A stretch of DNA of 64,000 bases. It comes from Paenibacillus sp. FSL H8-0537 (GTDB taxonomy: Bacteria; Bacillota; Bacilli; Paenibacillales; Paenibacillaceae). Under the pieces are notes generated by a model, which saw only the letters and a program-made list of their open reading frames with translations, did no database searches and was not told the origin of the DNA. Position numbers and translations under genes: made by a program. Shown here piece by piece: positions 44,032-52,728 of the stretch. Positions within the stretch are counted from its first letter, which is position 1. The number at the start of each line of letters is the position of its first letter. The DNA lies in contig NZ_CP150290.1 in assembly GCF_038051995.1 (NCBI RefSeq), positions 4,516,001 through 4,580,000 on the forward strand. Direction: 5' to 3'.

Positions 44032-44934
44032 TTAATCCTCATGCTTCTTCTCATTGAAATAATGCAGCAGAAAGCCATGGAACACCTTCGCAACGAGCGA
44101 CAGCTTCTCATTGGAACGATGAATGATGCCGATATTGCGAGTTACATGAGGCTGCTCCACGCGCACCTTCGCTGGCTGTAAAATGCCCGTATGATGAAGC
44201 GCCATTTCCGGCAGCAAGCTGACACCCATCCCAGCGGCGACCAGCCCGCGGATCGTCTCCGTCTCCTCGCCCTCGAATCCGATTTTCGGTGTAAACCCTG
44301 CCTCCTGGCACGCTTCCCATACGATGGGCCTTAACGAATAACCTTCGCTGAACAAGACAAATGTCTCGTCCTTAAGCTGATTTAATTGAATCGAGCTCTC
44401 TCCAGCAAGTGGATGTGACGGCGGCAATATCGCATAAAGCTCCTCTGTCAGCAGCACCTGCCCGCATACATGCTCATGCTCATCCGGAAAAGGAGAAATG
44501 AAAGCAAGATCAATATCACCCTTCACCATATCTCGTATGAGCGACGGATACATCCCTTGCCTAAAACGAAACTGCACATTCGGATGATGCTTGCGAAAAG
44601 CGGCCACAACCTGCGGGATTAAGGATACGCCGAGGCTATGCGGAAAGCCTAGCCGAATTTCTCCTTTTTCCGGGTCAAGAAATTCATGTATTTCCACAAC
44701 AGCCCGGTCCAGATCAGCCAATATGACCTCAGCCCGCTTCAAAAACAAATGACCTACAGGTGTCAATTGCAGATTTCTGCCCTTTTGTAAAAAAAGCTTT
44801 ACGCCAAGCTCTTCCTCCAATTGATGAATTTGACGGCTCACAGCTGATTGAGCAACATGCAATTCTTCCGCCGCCTGTGTCACATGCTCTTTTCTCGCTA
44901 CTTTGACGAAATAATAAAGCTGACGAAGTTCCAT
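44032..44934 (-). CDS. LysR-family regulator, GltC-like
   Basis: 300 residues. N-terminal HTH (MELRQLYYFVKVARKEHVTQ, AQSAVSRQIHQLEEELG), then a LysR substrate-binding domain with ISPFPDEHEH, HPLAGESS and GLVAAGMGVSLLPE. The N-terminus and PHSLGVSLIPQVVAAF are close to GltC, the glutamate-synthase activator, but gltAB is not in this window. The gene lies with ammonium-transport genes, supporting a nitrogen role (inferred). Confidence 0.9.
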   Translation of the reverse strand: MELRQLYYFVKVARKEHVTQAAEELHVAQSAVSRQIHQLEEELGVKLFLQKGRNLQLTPVGHLFLKRAEVILADLDRAVVEIHEFLDPEKGEIRLGFPHSLGVSLIPQVVAAFRKHHPNVQFRFRQGMYPSLIRDMVKGDIDLAFISPFPDEHEHVCGQVLLTEELYAILPPSHPLAGESSIQLNQLKDETFVLFSEGYSLRPIVWEACQEAGFTPKIGFEGEETETIRGLVAAGMGVSLLPEMALHHTGILQPAKVRVEQPHVTRNIGIIHRSNEKLSLVAKVFHGFLLHYFNEKKHED

Positions 44935-44959
44935 GATCTCTCCTTATCTTATCCAAACA

Positions 44960-45616
44960 TTATCTCCGGACGATCCGCTGCCTGCGTACCATTGCCCGAT
45001 CGAATAAACCGTACATGAGGAAGCCGGCAAGGCCACCCCCAACATGCGCCCATAAATCTATTGTCGGCAAAATAATGGAATAAATGATGCCTGCTCCCAA
45101 AATCATATATACGGTTTTGCGTGATCCATCATCCAGCCAAGCTTTACGGAACAGCGACAAGTATAGATACGCTCCGTAAATGCCATAAATCGCACCGGAT
45201 GCTCCCACTGACAAATGGACAAATTCCCCATTGCCACCCTCTGTCATAACCGTAATAACTGCACTGAACAAATTGCCGAGCAGCCCGCAAAGCAGATAAA
45301 AAACAACATACTTCACAGAGCGCAGCAGACGCTCCAAGGGCGGCGCAAACACGAGCAGGGCAAACATATTAAAAAGCAAGTGCTGAAAGCCTCCATGCAT
45401 AAAGATGGACGTTAAATAGCGCCATGGCTCTTCCAGTCCGTACGGATCTCCATGAAACGTTAAAAAGGCACCCCAGCGGTACAAGTTTTCTCCGCCAGTC
45501 GTTCCACCATTTAAAGCAACAAATATAAAAAAGAGCGTATTTAACGCGATTATCGCAGAAGTTATGGGATAAGATCTTAAATAAACGCGAAAGCTTTCGT
45601 ATCTTAAAAAAATCAT
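44960..45616 (-). CDS. Rhomboid-family intramembrane serine protease
   Basis: 218 residues from MIFLRYESF. Six membrane helices; HGGFQHLLFN (H79/N83), GASG (S140) and H191 (LWAHVGGGLAG) form the catalytic site of the family. GGGGGAATT precedes ATG 45616; the longer frame from 45712 runs through the tpx promoter region and is unlikely. Function: cleaves membrane substrates, target unknown. Divergent from tpx. Confidence 0.9.
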   Translation of the reverse strand: MIFLRYESFRVYLRSYPITSAIIALNTLFFIFVALNGGTTGGENLYRWGAFLTFHGDPYGLEEPWRYLTSIFMHGGFQHLLFNMFALLVFAPPLERLLRSVKYVVFYLLCGLLGNLFSAVITVMTEGGNGEFVHLSVGASGAIYGIYGAYLYLSLFRKAWLDDGSRKTVYMILGAGIIYSIILPTIDLWAHVGGGLAGFLMYGLFDRAMVRRQRIVRR

Positions 45617-45639
45617 CAGTAATTCCCCCGCTCTAGAAT

Positions 45640-45669
45640 TGGACAATATTGCCGCGCTCCGATTATAAT
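45640..45669 (+). promoter_or_regulatory. Promoter of tpx
   Basis: TGGACA (45640-45645), 18-base spacer, TATAAT (45664-45669). Confidence 0.6.
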
Positions 45670-45710
45670 TAATGGGTATTGACCATTTAACTTTGAGGAG
45701 GACGTTATAC

Positions 45711-46229
45711 ATGTCTCAAGAACGTGCTGGAGCTGCCGCATTTAAGGGCAATCCACTTACATTAATCGGACCAGAATTGAAAGTCGGCGATAAAGCTCCT
45801 GATTTTCAAGTGAACAAAACACTCGTTGATAGCGTATCCTTGAAAGATTATGCTGGTAAAATCAAATTAATCAGCGTAGTTCCTTCTATTGATACAGGCG
45901 TATGCGACGCTCAAACTCGCCGTTTCAATGAAGCTGCTGCTTCGCTTGGCGACAACGTCGCTGTACTTACAATCAGTGTAGATTTGCCTTTCGCTCAGGC
46001 TCGCTGGTGTGGTGCCGCAGGCATCGATAAAGTCGAGCTGCTGTCGGACTACAAACTTAAAAGCTTCGGCGAAGCATATGGTGTTTACATTAAAGAATTC
46101 GGCCTGGATATGCGCTCGATCTTTGTCATTGATGCCAATGATACGATCCAATATGTCGAGTACTTGGCAGAAATGACTGAGCACCCGAACTATGAAGCGG
46201 CGATTAACGCGGCTAAAGCGCTCGTATAA
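45711..46229 (+). CDS. tpx: Thiol peroxidase Tpx
   Basis: 172 residues. Peroxidatic C65 (SIDTGVCDAQTRRF) and resolving C100 (QARWCGAAG), with the PxxxTxxC-like context of atypical 2-Cys peroxiredoxins. It reduces peroxides using thioredoxin. GAGGAGGA precedes ATG 45711; the ORF extends back to 45672 without a site. Divergent from the rhomboid gene; its terminator follows. Confidence 0.96.
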   Translation: MSQERAGAAAFKGNPLTLIGPELKVGDKAPDFQVNKTLVDSVSLKDYAGKIKLISVVPSIDTGVCDAQTRRFNEAAASLGDNVAVLTISVDLPFAQARWCGAAGIDKVELLSDYKLKSFGEAYGVYIKEFGLDMRSIFVIDANDTIQYVEYLAEMTEHPNYEAAINAAKALV

Positions 46230-46257
46230 TCCAGTATACAATCTTTTATGTGCACAA

Positions 46258-46293
46258 ACAAAGCGAGTGAAGGGAAACCTTCCTCGCTTTTTG
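46258..46293 (+). terminator. Terminator after tpx
   Basis: AAAGCGAGtGAAGG-GAAA-CCTTCcTCGCTTT then TTG. Confidence 0.85.
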
Positions 46294-46299
46294 TACGTT

Positions 46300-46695
46300 T
46301 TATGAGTTTCCGGTCGTTTTATAAGCAGAGAGCTTCTTGTCCAGCGTTCGATAAAGCTCAAGAATAACCCGGTAGTTCGAACCAAGGTCGCCAAAAGAGC
46401 CTCTGGAAGCCGAATAAATATCAACGGCTGCATTTACTGGATTCACACTGATGACCGACACCGTAATGTCCATCGTCCGGCCGAAAGCCGTGCGTTTCTC
46501 GAGCACAATCTCCCCAACCGATTGAACTTCATGCAACACCTTGTAGCCCTGCATTTTCTTCAGCGTAGAAACTACTTCTTCCCAAGCCTTTTCCTTGGAC
46601 AACTTGTAAAAATGGGATTTGAGCATCGGGTCTTTGGCTTTATCGCCTGTTTGTTCATGACTGCGCAGCAGCCCGATTACGGTCCGCTTCAACAA
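46300..46695 (-). CDS. DUF1499-like protein
   Basis: 131 residues. VDIYSASRGSFGDLGSNYRVILELYRTL is close to the DUF1499 C-terminal pattern (vRSaSRvGysDlGvNraR). Small soluble protein, function unknown. TTG start with GGGGAG upstream; just downstream is the tpx terminator, so it is convergent with tpx. Confidence 0.72.
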   Translation of the reverse strand: MLKRTVIGLLRSHEQTGDKAKDPMLKSHFYKLSKEKAWEEVVSTLKKMQGYKVLHEVQSVGEIVLEKRTAFGRTMDITVSVISVNPVNAAVDIYSASRGSFGDLGSNYRVILELYRTLDKKLSAYKTTGNS

Positions 46696-46755
46696 AAACG
46701 ATCTCCCCCTCCAGCATCTTTGTATGTAATATCTATATTAACATGTTTTGTTACA

Positions 46756-46798
46756 CAAAAAAAGAACCCTGAGCGTGTTAGCGCAGCAGAGTCTCTTG
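46756..46798 (-). terminator. Terminator downstream of 6S RNA
   Basis: Imperfect hairpin with GCGC/GCTC-type arms and a T7 run on the minus strand, 10 bases beyond the predicted 6S end. Confidence 0.65.
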
Positions 46799-46807
46799 AG
46801 TGTAGAT

Positions 46808-46990
46808 AAAAACCCGCCTATGCCGTCCGACTTACATGTTTCTGAACCTCGCTTTCGCAAGGTGGGTGTCCGCAGAAACGAATTTGAAGTCCCCTTTAGA
46901 GGGCATGTCAGCAACGTAACAATTTAGGTCTCCCGAGAAACAGCCATTGGTTCAAAACAACGTAAAGCCGAAACGAACATCGCAGGATGT
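46808..46990 (-). ncRNA. ssrS: 6S RNA
   Basis: About 183 bases. The 5' part CCTGCGATGTTCGT and the 3' part GGACACCCACCTTGCGA, then AGGTTCAGAAACATG and ACGGCATAGG, match conserved 6S RNA segments, including the E. coli type CACCUUG...GGUU...GCGGCAU block. The 5' and 3' ends can pair (CCTGC with GGCGG). 6S RNA binds sigma-A holoenzyme and is copied into pRNA. A promoter of sigma-A type lies upstream and a terminator follows. Confidence 0.85.
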
Positions 46991-46996
46991 ATTGTT

Positions 46997-47025
46997 ATTA
47001 TAAACGTTACCTTTACAATTGTAAA
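46997..47025 (-). promoter_or_regulatory. Promoter of 6S RNA
   Basis: TTTACA (47020-47025), 17-base spacer and TATAAT (46997-47002) on the minus strand, just downstream of the DUF624 gene stop. Confidence 0.85.
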
Positions 47026-47036
47026 TGTCTAAACGT

Positions 47037-47825
47037 TTATTTATTGGACGAGCTCGAATCGCCATCTGTAAGCTCTGCAAATTCGACCTCTTCTGCCTCC
47101 TGGGCAAGCCTAGCTTTCTCCGCCTGCTCCTGCAGCTTCTGGTAAATCATGTAGAAATTCCAGAACGACAGATAAGCGATAATGCTGCCCATAAAAAACG
47201 GAATCAAAAAGGTGAAGCGCGTACTGATATAGATGACCGCACCACTCATTACCGCAGAAGAGAATGAGCGTATTGGACGGCCAATCGTAATCAGAATAGC
47301 ATTTTTCAACAATTGAAACGTTTTCATATGATAATGGACAAGCATCGAGAAAAAGTTGAACAAAGAAATTACCAGCAGAAGCAGCAACGCAATAAAGATA
47401 TAAGAAATCAGGCTGTACTGGTCGCGATACACAATAAAATCGACAATCATAATGGCAAACAGAATAGCGTAGAAAAACCCGCCAATCATACTTTGAAGAT
47501 AATTTTCCTTATATCCTCTAAAGTAAGTTTTGAATAGCGGGACATCCGTTTCACCCATCACCCATTTGCGAGCTACCGCAAACATCGCAGCTGTAGCTGG
47601 AAATAAGGTGAACGGAGCAACAATCGCCATGAAAATCAATGTTGTTTTAACATGGTCCAGATAAGCCGCCTCATCTAATGCTGAAGCATTTCCTGGAAAT
47701 ACGCCCACAAACGCCAATAATACAAAAGGAATTGAACATATTAGCCATAATACATTGATTACCGATAATCGCATAATCCATTCGGAGATGCGGTAAAAAC
47801 CTCCCATTAAACCCCTTGGCTCCAT
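47037..47825 (-). CDS. YesL-like (DUF624) membrane protein
   Basis: 262 residues from MEPRGLMGGFYRISEW. Four to six membrane segments; NVLWLICSIPFVLL and FPATAAMFAVARKWV, then GYKENYLQS, are the DUF624 pattern. A charged C-terminus rich in Glu/Ala follows. Function unknown; related genes occur with carbohydrate uptake. GGGGGCAG precedes ATG 47825; an in-frame GTG 15 bases earlier has no site. Stop is adjacent to the 6S promoter. Confidence 0.88.
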   Translation of the reverse strand: MEPRGLMGGFYRISEWIMRLSVINVLWLICSIPFVLLAFVGVFPGNASALDEAAYLDHVKTTLIFMAIVAPFTLFPATAAMFAVARKWVMGETDVPLFKTYFRGYKENYLQSMIGGFFYAILFAIMIVDFIVYRDQYSLISYIFIALLLLLVISLFNFFSMLVHYHMKTFQLLKNAILITIGRPIRSFSSAVMSGAVIYISTRFTFLIPFFMGSIIAYLSFWNFYMIYQKLQEQAEKARLAQEAEEVEFAELTDGDSSSSNK

Positions 47826-47929
47826 GTGATCTGCCCCCACTATTCCGTCTTGTTCGTTACTATTTTGGTTGTGACATGCACCAAAGCATATTATTCAATC
47901 AAGCAGGCTGGCTTAATCAAATGAACAAT

Positions 47930-47977
47930 AAAAAAGGGGAAGTCAGGACGCCCGTAAGGCATCACGGACTTCCCCGG
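47930..47977 (-). terminator. Terminator after the cshA-type gene
   Basis: GGGGAAGTC and GACTTCCCC arms with further pairing (GCC/GGC), T run on minus strand. It lies 44 bases from the stop. Confidence 0.88.
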
Positions 47978-48020
47978 TTTCTTAAGCTTTGTTATTCGGG
48001 CTTATCAAGATGATATGACC

Positions 48021-49622
48021 CTAGTTGTTGTTATTGTTGAAGCTTTCGGACGATGGTTTTGGACGGCGGTTCTCGCTAGTGCGAGGTCTGCTGCTGCCAC
48101 CATCACGGTTACGGTCATAGCTGCTGCTGCTGCTGCTGCGCGAGCTGGAGCTCGAACTGCTGCTGCCACCGCCACGTCTGTCATCACGGCCACGATAGCC
48201 GCCACCACCGCCACTGGAGCTGCGGCTGCTGCCACCGCTAAAGGACGAGGAACCAGAATAACGACGACCATTCGAACGAATGTCCGGCTTGCGTTTTTTC
48301 GCGCGAAGCGGCTCTTCCGGTGTCAATTCAATATTGACTTCCTTCTTCTCGCCTGTCAGCAATTTAACGGCTGCTGCAAGCAAGTGAACGGAATCATATT
48401 GCTCAAGCAATTGAATGGCAATTGCTTTGTATTCCGTGAACTCTTCTTCTTGAACAACTTCGAGCAAACGCTCAGCTGTCAAGCGCTGTTTGCCTTCAAT
48501 CGCTTCCGCAATGCTAGGCAAAGGTTTTTTACTGATTTTTTGACGTGTAATTTTCTCGATGAAATGCAGGTGATCCAGTTCACGAGGCGTTACGAACGAC
48601 CATGCCGTACCTTCTTTGCCTGCGCGGCCAGTACGGCCGATACGGTGAACATAGCTCTCCGGATCTTGCGGAAGGTCAAAGTTGATAACATGCGTTACGC
48701 CCGAAACGTCGAGGCCACGAGCAGCTACATCCGTTGCAACCAGCACATCAATGCTGCCATCGCGGAATTTGCGCATTACGCTGTCGCGTTGGTTTTGGGA
48801 CAAGTCGCCGTGAAGGCCGTCTGCCGTGTAACCACGTTTTTGCAAAGCTTCGCTCAGCTCATCAACCCGGCGCTTCGTGCGACCGAAGATGATGGCAAGC
48901 TCTGGGGATTCCATATCAAGCAAACGGCTCAGCGCTTCAAACTTCTGACGCTCATGAACCTCAATATACGCTTGATCGATAAGCGGCGCCGTAACTTGCT
49001 TAGGAATAACCGACACATGCTCTGGATTTTTCAGAAATTGCTGTGCAAGCTTCTGAATGTTCGCCGGCATTGTAGCCGAGAACAGCATGGTGTGACGCTC
49101 GTCTGGAACTTGCTTCAGGATCGACTGAATGTCTTCCATAAAACCCATGTCCAGCATTTCATCTGCTTCATCAAGAATGACCGTTTGTACATCTTCAAGA
49201 CGGATCGTCTTACGGTTGATGTGGTCAAGCAAACGTCCTGGTGTACCAATAATAATTTGCGGCTTCTTCTTCAAAGCGCGAATTTGACGTCCAATTTCTT
49301 GTCCGCCGTAAATTGGCAATGAGCGTAAACCTTTGTATCGAGTCAACTTCCCGATTTCTTCAGCTACCTGAATAGCGAGTTCACGGGTAGGCGTCATAAT
49401 TAAGGCGACAATGCGCTCCTCGCTTGTCGGAATTTTATTAATGAGCGGAATTCCGAATGCCGCTGTTTTTCCTGTTCCTGTTTGTGCCTGACCAATTAAA
49501 TCTTGACCAGCCATTGCAATTGGAATAGCTTTGGACTGGATCGGAGTTGACTCCTCAAACCCCAGCTCCGTGATTGCTTGCAACACTTTAGGTTCCAAGC
49601 CAAATTCAGCAAATGTTTTCAA
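48021..49622 (-). CDS. cshA: DEAD-box RNA helicase CshA
   Basis: 533 residues. [93 protein letters not shown]-terminal dimerisation region and an Arg/Gly/Ser-rich tail (about 440-533) with poly-Ser and poly-Asn end. CshA works in the RNA degradosome and in cold growth. TTG start with AAGGAG upstream. Paralogue of the helicase at 25906. Confidence 0.95.
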   Translation of the reverse strand: MKTFAEFGLEPKVLQAITELGFEESTPIQSKAIPIAMAGQDLIGQAQTGTGKTAAFGIPLINKIPTSEERIVALIMTPTRELAIQVAEEIGKLTRYKGLRSLPIYGGQEIGRQIRALKKKPQIIIGTPGRLLDHINRKTIRLEDVQTVILDEADEMLDMGFMEDIQSILKQVPDERHTMLFSATMPANIQKLAQQFLKNPEHVSVIPKQVTAPLIDQAYIEVHERQKFEALSRLLDMESPELAIIFGRTKRRVDELSEALQKRGYTADGLHGDLSQNQRDSVMRKFRDGSIDVLVATDVAARGLDVSGVTHVINFDLPQDPESYVHRIGRTGRAGKEGTAWSFVTPRELDHLHFIEKITRQKISKKPLPSIAEAIEGKQRLTAERLLEVVQEEEFTEYKAIAIQLLEQYDSVHLLAAAVKLLTGEKKEVNIELTPEEPLRAKKRKPDIRSNGRRYSGSSSFSGGSSRSSSGGGGGYRGRDDRRGGGSSSSSSSSRSSSSSSYDRNRDGGSSRPRTSENRRPKPSSESFNNNNN

Positions 49623-49894
49623 ACTTTCTCATACTCCTTTTATCTTCAGCCTACTTGAAAAATATCCAAGCTATTATAGCATACAATCATACACGTTTAC
49701 CAGCGAAGCTTAAAAACAAATCAAAAGTCGTACGAGAAAGCGGTTGCTTTATTGTATAGCCCCTGCCCGCAGCGCACATGGCAGTTAACCCTGTTTTTTT
49801 AAAGTTGATCCTGCTATAATGTGGTTATCCCGCTGTTTTAACGTTTTCATGCCATATGTTTTGCCCTGAACCTATGATGAAAGGGTGATGCCAG

Positions 49895-50089
49895 GTGGAT
49901 ATCGAAACCGTAACACTGTCACAAATTGTAGAGAAGCTAGCACCCGAGCTCAGTCCTTTTCTTACGGATCGGGAACTCTCGATCAATATCGTATTGAGGG
50001 ACGGACTGGCTGTACTTGAACCGGCGGATGCAATGGAGATTGTTCAGCACAGCATTTGCGAGCACCAAAGAGAAGCCTTACTGCAATGA
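49895..50089 (+). CDS. Hypothetical protein, 64 residues
   Basis: GTG start with AAGGGTGATGCCAG upstream. Acidic, mostly helical, no membrane segment. I do not recognise a family. A perfect terminator follows 25 bases later. It may be a stand-alone regulatory or uncharacterised small gene. Confidence 0.6.
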   Translation: MDIETVTLSQIVEKLAPELSPFLTDRELSINIVLRDGLAVLEPADAMEIVQHSICEHQREALLQ

Positions 50090-50114
50090 CAAGGGGATAT
50101 ACCGATTGATAGTG

Positions 50115-50148
50115 AACCTGCTGACGCATGCGTCAGCAGGTTTTTTGC
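50115..50148 (+). terminator. Perfect-palindrome terminator
   Basis: AACCTGCTGACGCA / TGCGTCAGCAGGTT (50115-50142) followed by TTTTTT; no loop other than the central turn. Confidence 0.93.
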
Positions 50149-50298
50149 ATGCTTTTTTTCTCCGGAAATTCCCGCCCAAAAATGGTGCATTAAGCAACAT
50201 TTCTCTGTGTAAAATTACGCTTTTAGAAAAAAATAAGTGTCACGCAGCCTAATTCTGCTTTATAATTTGGAAAGAAGAGCTAGCGGGGAGAGAAGGAA

Positions 50299-51486
50299 AT
50301 GGACATCATCTTTTCAACTGTCATGCTGTTATACAGCTTGTTGACGGGAAGCGGAGAGGATCATGCAGCCGCCCGGGAGCTCGCAGCCTCGGTACTAAAC
50401 GCTTCACTAGGAACAAATATCGTGCAGGCAAGCCCAACGGGTGGAGAAGGCCAGGGGACGTCTGAGACGGGCGCTAAGCGCGATCCGCAGAAAGATGCTC
50501 CCGTTGTGAAGGGCATCTACGTGACGGCTCACAGTGCAGGTGGAGCGCGTATGGATAGCTTGCTTAAGCTTGTTGATGATACGAAGCTTAACAGCATGGT
50601 CATCGATGTCAAAGACGACAACGGCTATATTACTTATCCGACCGAGACGCCGGAGCTGCTCGAACTGGGAACTACCCAGAAGTACATTCGCGACATTGGC
50701 GACTTGATGAAGAAATTAAAGCAGCATGAGGTTTACCCGATTGCCAGAATTGTCGTCTTTAAGGACACTGTGCTGGCACGCCAGCATCCGGAGCTGTCGT
50801 TCCGCCATTCCGACGGAACGATTTGGAAAAATGGCCGCGGTGAAAGCTTTGTTAATCCTTATATGAAGGAAGTCTGGAGTTACAATGTAGCCGTTGCCAA
50901 GGAAGCTGCTAAGCTGGGCTTTAAAGAAATCCAGTTTGATTATGTTCGTTTTCCTGAAGGCTTTGATAAGAAAGCCGATTCGCTGAAGTATAAGAAAACA
51001 GAGCAGAGCCGAGTCGATGCCGTTGCGGGATTCGTAAAATATGCCCGTGAGCAGCTTGAGCCGCTTGGCGTGCGTGTATCGGTCGATATTTTCGGCTACG
51101 CCGCATCGGTGCCTGCAGCCGAAGGCATTGGCCAGGACTTTGTGAAAATTTCCAACGATGTGCACGTCATATCTCCCATGGTTTATCCGAGCCATTACAG
51201 CACTGGCTGGTTTAAGCAGAAGGTACCGGACAAAAGCCCTTATGAAACCATCGTAGGCGCTATGGAGGATACGCATGCCAAGCTGGACCCGATCGGTGAT
51301 GCTAAGCCAATTATCCGCCCTTGGATTCAGGATTTTACAGCCAGCTGGCTTGGACAGGGCAATTATATGAAATATGGCAAGAAAGAAGTCGAGGCACAAA
51401 TTAAGGCGCTCTCCGACACCGACATTCATGAATTTCTCTTATGGAATGCAGGCAATAAATATTCAGAAGGCGTTAATTACGAATAG
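50299..51486 (+). CDS. Putative glycoside hydrolase, DUF4015 type
   Basis: 395 residues. N-terminal hydrophobic start, a Gly/Ser linker, then a TIM-barrel-like catalytic region: KGIYVTAHSAG, SMVIDVKDDNGYITYP, YPIARIVVFKDTVLA, FDYVRFPEGFD, VSVDIFGYAAS. The family is related to GHL-type hydrolases and may act on cell-wall or exopolysaccharide. The signal sequence is short (about 1-18). ATG start with GGGGAGAG upstream. A palindromic repeat lies downstream. Confidence 0.85.
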   Translation: MDIIFSTVMLLYSLLTGSGEDHAAARELAASVLNASLGTNIVQASPTGGEGQGTSETGAKRDPQKDAPVVKGIYVTAHSAGGARMDSLLKLVDDTKLNSMVIDVKDDNGYITYPTETPELLELGTTQKYIRDIGDLMKKLKQHEVYPIARIVVFKDTVLARQHPELSFRHSDGTIWKNGRGESFVNPYMKEVWSYNVAVAKEAAKLGFKEIQFDYVRFPEGFDKKADSLKYKKTEQSRVDAVAGFVKYAREQLEPLGVRVSVDIFGYAASVPAAEGIGQDFVKISNDVHVISPMVYPSHYSTGWFKQKVPDKSPYETIVGAMEDTHAKLDPIGDAKPIIRPWIQDFTASWLGQGNYMKYGKKEVEAQIKALSDTDIHEFLLWNAGNKYSEGVNYE

Positions 51487-51529
51487 CGATTTGATAAGTC
51501 GAGCTGCGTATAATCCCGCTTCTCGCTAC

Positions 51530-51600
51530 AAGGTGAAACGGCTGTCGCCATCCTTTGGCCGCGCGGCGCGTTTCATTCCGAGAAATATAGAGAAAGGATA
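51530..51600. repeat. Intergenic palindromic repeat, member 7
   Basis: GTGAAACGGCTGTCGCCATC, CTTTGGCC and GGCGCGTTTCA, followed by TTCCGAGAAATATAGAGAAAGGATA. This one is in the opposite direction to members 2 and 3, and includes the same TATAGAGAAAGGATA flank. Confidence 0.8.
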
Positions 51601-51627
51601 GCATTAGGATATCTTTTTCTATATTTC

Positions 51628-51681
51628 AAACAAATAACCTCCGGTACGCTGCTTTTAAGCGTTGCCGGAGGTTATTTGTTT
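51628..51681. terminator. Bidirectional terminator between glycoside hydrolase and pfkA
   Basis: Perfect 17-bp stem AAACAAATAACCTCCGG / CCGGAGGTTATTTGTTT. Confidence 0.9.
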
Positions 51682-51728
51682 GTTTTTTAATACGAACCCT
51701 TGCAATTGCCCAGACGGGCCTGTAAGCA

Positions 51729-52697
51729 TTATTGCGAAAGACGCAGCGCAAGCTCATACAAATCCAGATTGAATGGCTTTTTCGTATTGACAACCGTGTC
51801 GATATCCGTGGAAAGAAACTCCCCGCGCACGATACCGCAAGCCTTGCCCGAATCGCCCGCCATCAGCTGATGCACAGCATAATCGCCCAGACGGCTTGCA
51901 AGAATACGGTCAACAGCGGTCGGTGTTCCGCCGCGTTGAATATGTCCAAGGACGGTCACCCGCGGCTCAAGTCCGCAACCACGCGTAATTTCGCTGGATA
52001 CATCATGCCCATTACCTGCTCCTTCAGCAACAACAACGATACTGTGACGTTTGCCTTTGGCAAAGTTGGCTTCCATCCGCTGCGAAACCTCCGTTAAATT
52101 GAACGGCACTTCTGGTACAAGAATGGTCTCGGCGCCGCTTGCAAGTCCAGCATAAAGCGCAATATCTCCGCAATGACGGCCCATAACCTCAACGACAGAC
52201 GAACGCTCATGAGATGACATCGTGTCGCGGATTTTGTTGATGGCATCAACAACGATGCCCACAGCTGTATCAAAACCGATTGTGTAATCCGTGAAAGGAA
52301 TATCGTTATCGATTGTTCCTGGCAATGCCATCGTCTTGATGCCGAGCTTGCTCAGCTTGTTAGCCCCTTGATAAGAGCCGTCGCCGCCAATAACGACCAA
52401 ACCGTCGATGCCACGCCCACGCAAAACTTCAGCGCCTTTCTCCTGGCCTTCAGCTGTCATAAATTCTTTGCAGCGCGCCGTCTGCAAAATGGTTCCCCCG
52501 CGCTGTATAATATCGCCTACGCTGCGAAGATCCATTTGGCGCAAATCGTCATTCAGAAGACCCTGATAACCGCGTTGTACACCGTATACTTCCAGCCCGT
52601 TATACAAAGCGCTCCGCACTACAGCACGAACGGCTGCGTTCATCCCTTGGGAGTCACCACCACTGGTTAATACTGCGATTGATTTTACTGAAGACAT
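51729..52697 (-). CDS. pfkA: ATP-dependent 6-phosphofructokinase
   Basis: 322 residues from MSSVKSIAVLTSGGDSQ. Phosphate/ATP motif GGDGS (G104-S108; Gly at this site indicates ATP rather than PPi), PGTIDNDIP (D130, catalytic), VVEVMGRHCG and the allosteric region. It makes fructose-1,6-bisphosphate. GGAGGA lies 7 bases before ATG 52697; ATG 52703 overlaps the site. The usual PGMN after GGDS is SQGMN here. Confidence 0.97.
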   Translation of the reverse strand: MSSVKSIAVLTSGGDSQGMNAAVRAVVRSALYNGLEVYGVQRGYQGLLNDDLRQMDLRSVGDIIQRGGTILQTARCKEFMTAEGQEKGAEVLRGRGIDGLVVIGGDGSYQGANKLSKLGIKTMALPGTIDNDIPFTDYTIGFDTAVGIVVDAINKIRDTMSSHERSSVVEVMGRHCGDIALYAGLASGAETILVPEVPFNLTEVSQRMEANFAKGKRHSIVVVAEGAGNGHDVSSEITRGCGLEPRVTVLGHIQRGGTPTAVDRILASRLGDYAVHQLMAGDSGKACGIVRGEFLSTDIDTVVNTKKPFNLDLYELALRLSQ

Positions 52698-52728
52698 AGT
52701 CATTCCTCCAAAATGATGTAATATATTG

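Noticed and set aside
48015..49322. 435-codon plus-strand ORF opposite cshA
   Set aside because: It is antisense to a gene with complete DEAD-box motifs and its sequence is low complexity.
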